Positions 56,055 to 64,000 of a DNA stretch of 64,000 nucleotides are shown here, piece by piece. The notes under the pieces are model-generated. The model saw only the letters and a program-made list of their open reading frames with translations, did no database searches and was not told the origin of the DNA. The position numbers and the translations under genes were made by a program. The stretch's first letter is position 1, and every line of letters starts with the position of its first letter. The DNA comes from an uncultured Allomuricauda sp. GTDB taxonomy: Bacteria; Bacteroidota; Bacteroidia; Flavobacteriales; Flavobacteriaceae. The stretch spans positions 620,001 through 684,000 of the forward strand of contig NZ_CANMUU010000001.1 of NCBI RefSeq assembly GCF_947501165.1. The letters are read 5' to 3'.

Positions 56055-57881
56055 ATGAAAACATTACGATTATTTACCCTGATGATCCTTACCATGGGAC
56101 TGCTGCTGGGCTCCTGTTCCAGTGACGACAACGGTACAACGACCCCTCCGGTCACTGATGACGACAACGGTACCACGACCCCTCCGGTCACGGAAAACTC
56201 CGCCCCGGAGATCACCAACCAGACCACAACGGCCTCGGTCGGCGAGGATGCCGACGGCTCGGCCACTATCTTCACCGTTACCGCGTCCGATGAAGATGAC
56301 GATTCCCTTACCTTTGCCATCTCCTCCAACAGCGGGGGGCTCTTTGCCATCAACGCCGACGGTAATGTGACCCTGGCCGAGGGACAGGCACTGGACTTTG
56401 AGACCACTGCCAAGCATACCATCACCGTAACCGTATCCGATGGCAACGGGGGTACCGATACCATTGACATCACCATTGCCGTAACCGATGTGGCCATACC
56501 GCCGAACATCGGCACGGCCGAGTTCACCGTGGCCGAGGACGCCACCGAGATAGGCAACCTATCCGCTACCGGGGAGGAAGGGAATGCCCTTTCCTACGAG
56601 ATTACCCTGAACGACAACGAACTCTTTACCATAGGCGATACGGGGACCATCGCCCTGGGCGAGGGCCAGAGCCTCGACTTTGAGACCGAGACCGCCCATA
56701 CCATCACCGTGAGCGTGTCCGACGGCGAACAGGTCACTGAACAAGAGATACAGATAAACGTGGAGAACATCATTGAGAACCTCTTCGAGGACCCAGAGGC
56801 GTTCATTATTAAAATTGATACTGAATTCGATGGGACATTTTCATTTAATGTATTTGCTGGCGTTGACGAACCCATTGATCTTAGGGTTGATCGGGGAGAT
56901 GGAAACGATGAGGTTTTGATTACTTCAGAAGGATTGCAAAACTATGACTATGAAATAGGTCCAGAATATTTAGTGGCCTTTAAAGGGGAGGTTGGTCGAA
57001 TTTCATTCAACGGCGACGGCACCTTACGAACCGTTGAACAATGGGGCGAAGGCGAAGGCGCCATAGCCTGGGACAGTATGGAAGGCATGTTCAGAAATAA
57101 TTTCAATTTTGAAGGATTTGCCGAGGGGGCAGGAGTACCTGTCCTCAGTGAATGTACCTCTACTTTTGAAATGTTTAGGAATACTCTCAATTTTAACAGC
57201 CCTATGGGCGATTGGGACATGGGCAATGTGACCAATATGGGCGGCATGTTCAGGGATGCCCCTAATTTTAATCAACCTATAGGCAATTGGAACGTAGAAA
57301 GTGTAATTGATATGGGCTCGATGTTCAGCGGGGCCACAAGCTTTGACCAAGACTTAAGCATTTGGATTCCGGTTAGTGCCATTAATATGACCTCTATGTT
57401 TGCGGCTGCCACAAGTTTTGACCAAAACATCAGTGATTGGAATACTGAAAATGTGATTTTTATGGGTGGCATGTTCGCTGGGGCTACAAGTTTTAATCAG
57501 GACATTAGTGAGTGGAGTACCTCAAACGTTACCTCTATGAAAAGAATGTTCCTTAACGCCACTGCCTTTAGTCAAGACTTGGGGTCTTGGGATATTGGGG
57601 CCATTGGTTCAGATGAAGGAGATTCAGCTAATGACCAAGCGATGCGTTTTATGTTCGATGGTTCAGGAATGAGTCCGGAAGACTATGCCAGTACTTTGAT
57701 AGGTTGGAACGATGACGAAGACGGGGCGCAAACCATTCCATTCCAGATTACTTTGGGTGCTGTCGATATAGACTTCTGCGATGCTGCCAGTGCGGCAAGG
57801 AACAATTTAATCGATTTGTTTGGTTCTTTTTGGACTATAACCGATGGCGATCCGGTTGACTGTCCCGATTTCAACCCTTGA
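56055..57881 (+). CDS. BspA-like (DUF285) surface lipoprotein with two cadherin-like repeats
   Basis: A 608-residue lipoprotein: signal peptide MKTLRLFTLMILTMGLLLGSC, then a linker with two identical 12-residue units (DDNGTTTPPVTD/E), two cadherin-like repeats (each with FTVxED, GxLFAIN/ELFTIGD, LDFET, HTITVxVSDG) and a C-terminal part with about seven BspA/DUF285 repeats of ~25 residues (FNQPIGNWNVESVIDMGSMF-type, MGGMFAGATSFNQDIS-type). Such proteins are surface-exposed and adhesion-related in other bacteria. The cadherin section (about 56100-56790) is far richer in G+C than the rest of the gene. Start at MKTLRLF, since the frame further upstream lies in the leader. Confidence 0.85.
   Translation: MKTLRLFTLMILTMGLLLGSCSSDDNGTTTPPVTDDDNGTTTPPVTENSAPEITNQTTTASVGEDADGSATIFTVTASDEDDDSLTFAISSNSGGLFAINADGNVTLAEGQALDFETTAKHTITVTVSDGNGGTDTIDITIAVTDVAIPPNIGTAEFTVAEDATEIGNLSATGEEGNALSYEITLNDNELFTIGDTGTIALGEGQSLDFETETAHTITVSVSDGEQVTEQEIQINVENIIENLFEDPEAFIIKIDTEFDGTFSFNVFAGVDEPIDLRVDRGDGNDEVLITSEGLQNYDYEIGPEYLVAFKGEVGRISFNGDGTLRTVEQWGEGEGAIAWDSMEGMFRNNFNFEGFAEGAGVPVLSECTSTFEMFRNTLNFNSPMGDWDMGNVTNMGGMFRDAPNFNQPIGNWNVESVIDMGSMFSGATSFDQDLSIWIPVSAINMTSMFAAATSFDQNISDWNTENVIFMGGMFAGATSFNQDISEWSTSNVTSMKRMFLNATAFSQDLGSWDIGAIGSDEGDSANDQAMRFMFDGSGMSPEDYASTLIGWNDDEDGAQTIPFQITLGAVDIDFCDAASAARNNLIDLFGSFWTITDGDPVDCPDFNP
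56124..56195 (+). repeat. 36-bp tandem repeat, two units
   Basis: Two adjoining 36-base units (56124-56159 and 56160-56195) encode DDNGTTTPPVTD and DDNGTTTPPVTE, with four base differences by eye. They form the linker right after the lipid-anchored cysteine. Copy number could change by slippage without shifting the frame. Confidence 0.75.
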
Positions 57882-57938
57882 TTTTTTTCGCCGGTCACTG
57901 GGCTACCCATCATTCAAAACAGAGTGATTACACTTTAG

Positions 57939-57984
57939 AAAACAACTGGAAAGTTTAAAACTTTCCAGTTGTTTTTTGTTTATT
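57939..57984 (+). terminator. Strong terminator after the first BspA-like gene
   Basis: AAAACAACTGGAAAG (57939-57953) and CTTTCCAGTTGTTTT (57961-57975) are fully complementary, with inner TTT/AAA able to extend the stem, then GTTTATTTTC. It lies 58 bases after the stop at 57881. Confidence 0.85.
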
Positions 57985-58018
57985 TTCTCAATTGGACGTG
58001 GAGGACAAAGAAACTTGA

Positions 58019-58303
58019 GAAATCCCACCTGGCGTCATGCTGAACCGGTTTTGGCATCGCATTAAAACGTGGATTCCCGCCTCCGCAGGAATGACAAATT
58101 CCAAAGACCAAATTCCATCCAAAGGTCATTTCGAGAGAGTCCAAGAAACCTACATAGATGGCTTGGATTTATCACGCGCACTACGTTTGGTTGCAAATGA
58201 AATTGGTCATTGTACATTGCTCATTGACCTTTTGCCCAAAACCCACATTTTGTATCCTAACCATCATCTAACAATCAAAAATCTCTATTCATAAACCCAA
58301 ACG
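58019..58303. repeat. REP-like palindromes in the gap between the BspA-like genes
   Basis: The 501-base gap holds no convincing gene. After the terminator comes a palindrome-ended element, GTCATGCTGAAC at 58034 to GGAATGAC ending 58095, containing GTGGATTCCCGCCTCCGC, followed by a partial GTCATTTCGAGAGAG at 58125 and a stretch of about 120 bases (GATTTATCACGCGCAC ... CATTGTACATTGCTCATTG) with no recognised feature. It belongs to the same palindromic class as the block at 12661-12740. The open frame over it (58037-58294) is translated repeat. Confidence 0.55.
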
Positions 58304-58382
58304 CTGTATCCATCAATTGACAAGAAAAACATATCCCCGTTCTTTTTTTCTTTGCCGCTCTAATCAAAATTTTTTAGAATTC

Positions 58383-59717
58383 ATGAAAAAAATACTTTTT
58401 TTAACCCTAATGATTTTTTCTATGGTCATGTTAGCTGTCTCCTGTTCCAGTGATGATGGTGACATTCGAGGTGATGCTAATACAGAACCTAAAATCAACA
58501 ACTTGAATCAAACGGTCAGTGTAGCTGAAAATATTGGAGATACTGAGACCATTTTCACCGTTGATGCCTTTGATCCAGATACGGATGACACCATTACATA
58601 TGAAATTATACAAAACAGCGGGAATCTCTTTGAAGTAGACGGCAACGGTATTGTGACCTTGGCGGCCGGAGCGAGTCTTGACTTTGAAACCTCCACAGCG
58701 CATACTCTAGGAATATCCGTAACCGATGGAAAACAAGGCAGCAGTGCAGAGATTACCATTACTATAGCAGTGCTTAACCTTATCGAAAATCTATTTCAAG
58801 ACCCAGAATCATTTATTTTTAAGATACAAACTTCTCAGAGCAATGAACAATTTGTTTTATCAACATTTGAAACGATAACGGATATTGAGGTAGATTGGGG
58901 AGACAATACCGAAGTTTCTGAATTTGTTGCACCTCTGCAATCTGAAGCATCTCACATTTACGTAGAAGAAGGCACCTATACTGTAGCAATTAAAGGTGAC
59001 GTTGGCAGGATGTCCTTCTCAAATAGCGCTAAGCAGTTTTTGACCGTCGAACAATGGGGTGCAATAGCTTGGAAGAGCACGGAGATGATGTTCAGTAATA
59101 CCAATGTTAAGATAAATGCTACAGACAAACCTAATTTGACCTCTTGTACATCAATGAAAGGCATGTTCAGTGATTGTATCGAATTTAACAACGATATCAG
59201 CGGTTGGGACGTAAGTTTTGTCCAGGATTTTAGTTACATGTTCTCCGGAGCTGAGAAGTTTAATCAAGACATCAGTGTCTGGAAAATAGACAGTGCTGTT
59301 GATATGGTCCACATGTTCGCTGGTGCACTTCTTTTTAATCAAGACATTAGTATTTGGGTTATGAGCGAAGTGGAGTCCGTTGATTTTATGTTCAATAATG
59401 CGCAGAGCTTTAACCAAAATCTTGGCAATTGGGACATTGGTGGTCTTGTAGTAGATAAAAATATGGGGCTTTTCGATGCCAACATGAGAGGTCTCATTAT
59501 AGGCTCTGGAATGACTCCAGCAAAATTTTCAGCCACTTTAATCGGGTGGGCAAATGACAATGAAGGAGAACAAATGATTCCCCAAGGAATTTCATTGGGT
59601 GCATCGGGTCTAGCCCTTTGTAATGATGAAGAGGAAACCGGTGTGGCCTTATTTAATTTAGATAATAATGGTTGGGAGTTTTTTGGTGACGAACCATTTT
59701 TTGTCAATTGTGATTAA
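58383..59717 (+). CDS. BspA-like (DUF285) surface lipoprotein, second copy
   Basis: A 444-residue lipoprotein parallel to the gene at 56055: signal peptide MKKILFLTLMIFSMVMLAVSC, one cadherin-like repeat (NLNQTVSVAENIGDTETIFTVDAFDPD, LDFETSTAHTLGISVTDG), the shared segment IENLFQDPESF (IENLFEDPEAF in the first copy) and about five DUF285 repeats ending LGNWDIGGLV. Its base composition is uniformly A+T-rich. Start at MKKILF; the in-frame extension upstream lies in the shared leader. It ends with a good terminator. Confidence 0.84.
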   Translation: MKKILFLTLMIFSMVMLAVSCSSDDGDIRGDANTEPKINNLNQTVSVAENIGDTETIFTVDAFDPDTDDTITYEIIQNSGNLFEVDGNGIVTLAAGASLDFETSTAHTLGISVTDGKQGSSAEITITIAVLNLIENLFQDPESFIFKIQTSQSNEQFVLSTFETITDIEVDWGDNTEVSEFVAPLQSEASHIYVEEGTYTVAIKGDVGRMSFSNSAKQFLTVEQWGAIAWKSTEMMFSNTNVKINATDKPNLTSCTSMKGMFSDCIEFNNDISGWDVSFVQDFSYMFSGAEKFNQDISVWKIDSAVDMVHMFAGALLFNQDISIWVMSEVESVDFMFNNAQSFNQNLGNWDIGGLVVDKNMGLFDANMRGLIIGSGMTPAKFSATLIGWANDNEGEQMIPQGISLGASGLALCNDEEETGVALFNLDNNGWEFFGDEPFFVNCD

Positions 59718-59756
59718 AGTAATCCATAAGGCCTGACAATTTTCTTAAAAACCTTA

Positions 59757-59790
59757 AAAAACCACCTTTTCAAAGGTGGTTTTTGTTTTT
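59757..59790 (+). terminator. Terminator after the second BspA-like gene
   Basis: AAAACCACCTT (58-68 region of the 59757 block) pairs with AAGGTGGTTTT ending at 59783, with a tiny loop, followed by GTTTTT. It lies 40 bases after the stop at 59717. Confidence 0.82.
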
Positions 59791-59878
59791 ATAACTAAAA
59801 GCCAAATACATTGGAGCTTATTCCTAGGGAAAATGATTTCAAATCCTGACTTTTGCGTAAGTTCTTATCTTTTTAAAA

Positions 59879-60385
59879 TCACTTCTTTTTATATAAAGGC
59901 ACAGCAGAACATGCCTCTCCGTACATCACACTTTTTGCTATTTGCTGAATTTTAGTAATGGCCATTAAATAGGCATTCTGCGGCACAGGTTTATTGGAAC
60001 AACCTTTTATAATAATGGGTTTATCTTGAAAGTCGGAGAAATCATAAGCAGCAAGTTGCTCTTGGTACAAAATAGTTTCTAAGGTTTCCAAATTACCTTG
60101 AACCACTTTCTTGGAGAAAGGAGCCAATTTAGAGGTCACCAACATAAAGGCCCAACCGGGTACAATCGCATCTGAAGAACAGGTCAGCGCTACATATTTG
60201 TCATGGTATTTACTCCAATCTATTTCTTGCAAGTGGGCGCGGAACTCTTTTTCCCGCAAAATTAACCCTTCATAAAGCCACTGGGAGATATCTAATATGA
60301 CCCTTTCACCAGGAAGATATAGTTCCTCTAAATCAAAAGTAACCAGTTTACTTTGCGCTACGCGATTGATAATTTCCTCAGCCAT
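59879..60385 (-). CDS. DUF2480 family protein
   Basis: A 168-residue protein matching DUF2480: VTFDLEELYLPGERVILDISQWLYEGLILREKEFR, WSKYHDKYVALTCSSDAIVPGWAFML, and IIIKGCSNKPVPQNAYLM. Two cysteines lie in TCSSDA and GCSNKP. Function unknown. It is the last gene of the SUF-linked set, 58 bases after the DUF59 gene stop, same strand; its link to the SUF operon in Bacteroidota suggests an iron-sulfur role. Confidence 0.9.
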   Translation of the reverse strand: MAEEIINRVAQSKLVTFDLEELYLPGERVILDISQWLYEGLILREKEFRAHLQEIDWSKYHDKYVALTCSSDAIVPGWAFMLVTSKLAPFSKKVVQGNLETLETILYQEQLAAYDFSDFQDKPIIIKGCSNKPVPQNAYLMAITKIQQIAKSVMYGEACSAVPLYKKK

Positions 60386-60443
60386 ACAAACTCAATTTAA
60401 GTATTAATGGAATATGAGATTCCGAAATAGGTTCGAAATGACG

Positions 60444-60773
60444 TTATAATAGCCCTAATTCCAATTTCGCTTCTTCGCTCATCAAATCTTGGGTCCAAGG
60501 GGGATCAAATGTAATCTCGACCTCAACATCCTTTAGCACATCTAAAGACTTTACTTTTTCTTCTACCTCAACCGGCAAGGTTTCTGCTACAGGACAATTA
60601 GGCGAGGTCAGTGTCATCAAAATCTTGACGTCGTTCTCTTCGTTTACAAATACATCATAAATAAGCCCCAGTTCATAAATGTCCACCGGAATCTCAGGGT
60701 CGTAAATCGTCTTTAGGACCTTAACAATTTTTTCGCCCAACTCCTGGGTATCTATGGTGATTTCTTCGCTCAT
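60444..60773 (-). CDS. SufT-like DUF59 (MIP18) iron-sulfur protein
   Basis: A 109-residue protein of the MIP18/DUF59 family. Features: VLKTIYDPEIPVDIYELGLIYDV and LTSPNCPVAETLP with the conserved Cys, and TFDPPWTQDLMSEEA. These proteins help deliver iron-sulfur clusters to targets. It starts seven bases after the sufE stop. Called SufT-like rather than SufT because SufT proper is longer. Confidence 0.92.
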   Translation of the reverse strand: MSEEITIDTQELGEKIVKVLKTIYDPEIPVDIYELGLIYDVFVNEENDVKILMTLTSPNCPVAETLPVEVEEKVKSLDVLKDVEVEITFDPPWTQDLMSEEAKLELGLL

Positions 60774-60780
60774 TTGATTT

Positions 60781-61203
60781 CTAGTTTAATTGGGTCTGAT
60801 ATGCAATAGCATATAGCTTCAATTGTTTTACCATGCTCACCAAACCGTTTGCTCTTGTTGGAGACAAATGCTCCTTCAAACCAATTTCATCAATAAAATC
60901 GGTATTGGCATCAATAATATCTTGTGGCTTTTGATGGCTAAATGCACGAATCAAAATAGCAATGATTCCTTTGGTAATAATGGCATCACTATCTGCTGTG
61001 AAGACCAATTTGTCTTCCTCCAATTCGGCATGCACCCAGACCTTGCTTTGGCATCCTTTTATAATGTTGTCGTCGGTTTTGTAAGCTTCCTCTATTAGCG
61101 GAAGTGATTTCCCAAGTTCAATCATGTACTCATAGCGTTGCATCCAGTCATCAAACATGGAAAATTCGTCTATGATTTCTTCTTGAATCTCTGCTATGCC
61201 CAT
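60781..61203 (-). CDS. sufE: Cysteine desulfuration protein SufE
   Basis: A 140-residue sulfur acceptor that takes persulfide sulfur from SufS. The acceptor cysteine lies in IIKGCQSKVWV and MGIAEIQEEIIDEFSMFDDWMQRYEYMIELG is the family N-terminus. It follows sufS by 71 bases and precedes the DUF59 gene by seven. Confidence 0.93.
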   Translation of the reverse strand: MGIAEIQEEIIDEFSMFDDWMQRYEYMIELGKSLPLIEEAYKTDDNIIKGCQSKVWVHAELEEDKLVFTADSDAIITKGIIAILIRAFSHQKPQDIIDANTDFIDEIGLKEHLSPTRANGLVSMVKQLKLYAIAYQTQLN

Positions 61204-61274
61204 CTAAAAGTTTTGTTCAAAAGTACGACTCGAGTTGGTCTGAATCAATCTTTTAAGAGAAAGATAACGATGCT

Positions 61275-62507
61275 TTAGAGCAACATGTTTCTAGCTCGTT
61301 CCACACCTTCCACCAACACATCCACTTCCTCTTTGGTATTGTAAAAGCTAAAACTGGCCCGTACCGTACCCGGTATTTGATAAAAATCCATAATCGGTTG
61401 CGCACAATGGTGGCCTGTACGTACTGCTATTCCCAACTTGTCCAAAATAGTACCAATATCATACGGATGTATCCCTTTTATATTGAATGAAATTACCGAA
61501 GTCTTGTGTTGGGCCGTGCCATAAATTTTTAATCCCTCAATGGCCAAAAGCTTTTCAGTTGCATATTGCAATAATTCCTCTTCATATTGTGCTATGGCAT
61601 CCAGACCAATATGGTTGAGATAATCCAAAGCAGCACCAAAGGCGATGCCGCCCGCAATATTTGGAGTCCCTGCCTCAAATTTGTGGGGCAAATCTGCATA
61701 GGTTGTTTTCTCAAAGGTCACTTCGGCAATCATCTCACCGCCTCCTTGATAAGGCGGAAGTTTTTTTAGCCATTCTTCCTTCCCATAAAGCATTCCTACC
61801 CCGGTCGGGCCACATATCTTATGCGCCGAAACTGTGTAAAAATCAACATTCAAAGCTTGCATATCTGCCTTGATATGCGGAGCGGCCTGAGCGCCATCTA
61901 TCAAAACGGCTGCGCCAACATTATGCGAGGCATCAATAATTTCCTTGATTGGGTTAATCGTTCCCAAAGCATTGGAAATATGGTTACAGAAGACCAATTG
62001 GGTTTTCTCAGAAAGCAGCTCATGAAATGCTTCCATGACCAATTCCCCATTTTGATTCATGGGAATAACTTTTAAAACTGCACCTGTACGTTCAGCCAAC
62101 ATCTGCCAAGGCACAATATTGGAATGATGTTCCATGGCCGATACCAAAATTTCATCTCCTGTTTTCAATAAAGAAGAGAAACCATTTGCTACCAAGTTAA
62201 TGGCATGTGTTGTACCAGAAGTGAAGATTACTTCATGGGCTTTGGCGATATTAAAGTGCCGTTGAATTTTTTGCCTGGCTTCTTCATAAGCATCCGTTGC
62301 TTCTTGCGAGAGCGCGTGCACTCCTCTGTGAATGTTGGCATTGTAATTCTGGTAATAATCTACAATGACATCTATAACCTGTTGAGGTGTTTGCGAAGTG
62401 GCAGCGTTATCCAAATAGACCAAAGGCCTTCCATTCACCTCCCTATTTAGAATTGGGAAATCTTTCCTTATCGTAGCCACATCTAAACTCGTCCGCACCA
62501 TTCCCAT
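61275..62507 (-). CDS. sufS: Cysteine desulfurase SufS
   Basis: A 410-residue PLP enzyme that removes sulfur from cysteine as persulfide. The PLP lysine lies in TVSAHKICGPTGVG and the active-site Cys in RTGHHCAQPIMDF, as in class II (SufS) enzymes. N-terminal ATG options at residues 1 and 3 differ little. It starts 18 bases after the sufD stop. Confidence 0.95.
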   Translation of the reverse strand: MGMVRTSLDVATIRKDFPILNREVNGRPLVYLDNAATSQTPQQVIDVIVDYYQNYNANIHRGVHALSQEATDAYEEARQKIQRHFNIAKAHEVIFTSGTTHAINLVANGFSSLLKTGDEILVSAMEHHSNIVPWQMLAERTGAVLKVIPMNQNGELVMEAFHELLSEKTQLVFCNHISNALGTINPIKEIIDASHNVGAAVLIDGAQAAPHIKADMQALNVDFYTVSAHKICGPTGVGMLYGKEEWLKKLPPYQGGGEMIAEVTFEKTTYADLPHKFEAGTPNIAGGIAFGAALDYLNHIGLDAIAQYEEELLQYATEKLLAIEGLKIYGTAQHKTSVISFNIKGIHPYDIGTILDKLGIAVRTGHHCAQPIMDFYQIPGTVRASFSFYNTKEEVDVLVEGVERARNMLL

Positions 62508-62525
62508 AACTATTAAATTCTCGGA

Positions 62526-63842
62526 TTAAAGGTCGAAACCGAGGCTTACCCCCAATTTGTTTGCAATCAATTTATTGATACGAGTTTTTAATTCTGGAAT
62601 ACGCACACTTTCCAATACATTGTTCGCAAAAGCATACATCAACAAAGCTTGGGCTTCCCTTTTTGGAATTCCTCGGGATTGTAAGTAGAAAAGAGCTTCT
62701 TCATCCAACTGGCCTACCGTACAGCCATGAGAACATTTTACATCATCCGCAAAAATTTCTAATTGAGGCTTAGTGTTCACTGTTGCTTTATCGCTTATCA
62801 AAACATTATTGTTCTGCTGAAATGCATTGGTTTTTTGAGCAATTTTATCCACAATTATTTTACCATTGAAAACTCCTGTGGATTGCTCTCCAAAAATGCC
62901 TTTGTAATCCTGATGGCTTTCACAATTGGGTTGCGCATGGTGCACTAAAGTATGGTGGTCTACGTGCTGCTTTTCACCCAAAATGGTCACACCCTTTAGG
63001 ATAGAATCAATTCGCTCGCCATTTTGATAAAAGTTAAGGTTGTTTCGAGTCAACTTTCCGCCAAATGCGAAGGTATGGACACGGACCACACTGTTATCCT
63101 TCTGGGAAATATAGGTGTTGTCAATCAATGATGCCGTATTTACATCATTCTGAACTTTATAATAATCTACAATAGCGTCTTTGGCCGCAAATATTTCGGT
63201 GACAGAGTTGGTCAAAACCTCATTTCCTGTCAAACTTTGATGACGCTCAATAACTTGAACTTCTGCATTCTCTTCTGCAATCACCAAATTTCTGGGTTGC
63301 AATAGCAACGCTGCCTCATTTCCTGTGGCCAAATGCAAAATTTGAATTGGCTTTTTGGGCATTTTATTTTTAGGAATGTAGATATAAGCACCTTCTTTGC
63401 TAAAAGCGGTATTTAAAGTGGTCAATGACTCGTCTTTTGAGGCTACCTTATTAAAATACACATCAATAACCTGACGATATTGTGGTTTTGTAAGTGCGGC
63501 ACTCATCAGGCAAACATCTACCCCGTCATGTGTGGTTTCTGAAAGATACGAACTGTACACGCCATCAATAAATACAATCTTGTAGGTATCAATTTCGTGG
63601 ACAAAGTATTTCTTGATATCCTTATATTCAAGTGTACTTTCCTTTTTTGGGAAAATGCTGAAATCCACTTTTTGGATACTATTCAAAGAAGTGTATTTCC
63701 ATGCTTCCTCTTTCTTGGAAGGAAAGCCTCTGTTTTCAAAGTTCTTTATGGCCTCCGAACGTACTTCATGGACGGGATTATCCAAATCCACATTACTTTC
63801 AAAGGCTAAAAAAGAAGAGAGTAATTTATCTTTTAAATCCAT
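62526..63842 (-). CDS. sufD: Fe-S cluster assembly protein SufD
   Basis: A 438-residue scaffold subunit of the SufBCD complex. The beta-helix part has VRVHTFAFGGKLTRNNLNFYQNG and the C-terminus has DVKCSHGCTVGQLDEEALFYLQSRGI. It lies seven bases after the sufC stop and before sufS. Confidence 0.95.
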   Translation of the reverse strand: MDLKDKLLSSFLAFESNVDLDNPVHEVRSEAIKNFENRGFPSKKEEAWKYTSLNSIQKVDFSIFPKKESTLEYKDIKKYFVHEIDTYKIVFIDGVYSSYLSETTHDGVDVCLMSAALTKPQYRQVIDVYFNKVASKDESLTTLNTAFSKEGAYIYIPKNKMPKKPIQILHLATGNEAALLLQPRNLVIAEENAEVQVIERHQSLTGNEVLTNSVTEIFAAKDAIVDYYKVQNDVNTASLIDNTYISQKDNSVVRVHTFAFGGKLTRNNLNFYQNGERIDSILKGVTILGEKQHVDHHTLVHHAQPNCESHQDYKGIFGEQSTGVFNGKIIVDKIAQKTNAFQQNNNVLISDKATVNTKPQLEIFADDVKCSHGCTVGQLDEEALFYLQSRGIPKREAQALLMYAFANNVLESVRIPELKTRINKLIANKLGVSLGFDL

Positions 63843-63849
63843 CTTTTTC

Positions 63850-64000
63850 CTATAAAACTGCTTCTTGTTTCAGCCAATCATAACCTTTCTCCTCCAATTC
63901 AAGCGCCAATTCCTTGGTACCTGACTTTACAATCTTCCCATCATGCAAAACATGTACGTAGTCTGGAACAATATATTCCAACAGTCTTTGGTAATGCGTA
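63850..64000 (-). CDS. sufC: Fe-S assembly ATPase SufC, 3' end only
   Basis: The last 49 codons and stop of SufC; the gene continues beyond the window. Translation gives [21 protein letters not shown], then [29 protein letters not shown], a match to the SufC C-terminus, where THYQRLL is the H-loop region of this ABC ATPase. sufD follows after seven bases. Confidence 0.93.
   Translation of the reverse strand, partial: THYQRLLEYIVPDYVHVLHDGKIVKSGTKELALELEEKGYDWLKQEAVL

Noticed and set aside
56124..56195. Two short repeats as a possible CRISPR remnant
   Set aside because: They are adjacent without spacers and lie in frame in a lipoprotein gene.
58037..58294. An 85-residue open frame between the BspA-like genes
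   Set aside because: It contains WIPASAGMTN, a well-known sign of a translated REP-like palindrome, and covers the repeat at 58034-58095. No start or family evidence supports it.

Overview
The window reads as a chromosomal segment of a marine-type member of the Bacteroidota, family Flavobacteriaceae. Evidence: moderate-to-low G+C, candidate promoters of the TAnnTTTG type, a subtilase with a type IX secretion C-terminal tail, many small lipoproteins (LxxC signal peptides), DUF3078/DUF2480/DUF3109 proteins and an araC-hemA-hemC-hemD-hemE-hemF-hemB cluster. I recognised no rRNA, tRNA, CRISPR array, integrase or transposase; the segment looks like a stable core chromosome with a few accessory insertions.

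Layout. 1-9.1 kb: housekeeping and membrane genes (end of a LytS-type kinase, DUF3109, MarC, a CtpA-like protease with a dCMP deaminase, HupE/UreJ-like, DnaJ/TerB, bacilliredoxin, acyltransferase, HD hydrolase, GT2 glycosyltransferase). 9.2-18.9 kb: an oxidoreductase with a Tat-like leader, an ECF sigma factor with its YCII/DGPF partner, a 336-bp repeat-rich gap, a radical SAM protein, lipoproteins, enoyl-CoA hydratase, a histidine kinase and HemJ. 18.9-25.2 kb: two tandem ~1,040-residue BNR/sortilin-like propeller proteins. 25.4-36.6 kb: secreted and lipoproteins (Ig-like/LamG-like, DUF2891, lactonase, PQQ-dependent dehydrogenase), an SPFH/GYF plus zinc-ribbon pair, an AraC regulator and a MATE pump. 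36.5-47.5 kb: ferrochelatase, then the divergent araC/hem cluster with two non-heme passengers (a DUF6973-like protein and a PhzF-like protein). 47.5-54.6 kb: CNNM/CorC-like protein, O6-alkylguanine repair, exonuclease, subtilase, EEP nuclease, HflX. 54.8-64 kb: DUF3078, a pair of BspA-like surface lipoproteins, DUF2480 and the SUF iron-sulfur operon (sufC partial, sufD, sufS, sufE, sufT-like).

How the genes fit together. Heme synthesis is nearly complete from glutamyl-tRNA reduction to protoheme in this window (hemA, hemB, hemC, hemD, hemE, hemF, hemJ, hemH; the aminomutase hemL is not here). A 19-bp inverted repeat resembling an iron box lies in front of the araC-type gene that faces hemA. 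The SUF operon supplies iron-sulfur clusters. The BspA-like pair sits between DUF2480 and DUF3078, is flanked by palindromic repeats, and the first copy contains a sharply G+C-rich stretch; it looks like the most recently altered part of the window. No large undescribed defence or mobile system was found; the most promising leads are the small protein translationally linked between hemE and hemF, the araC/hemA control region, and the mosaic BspA-like locus.
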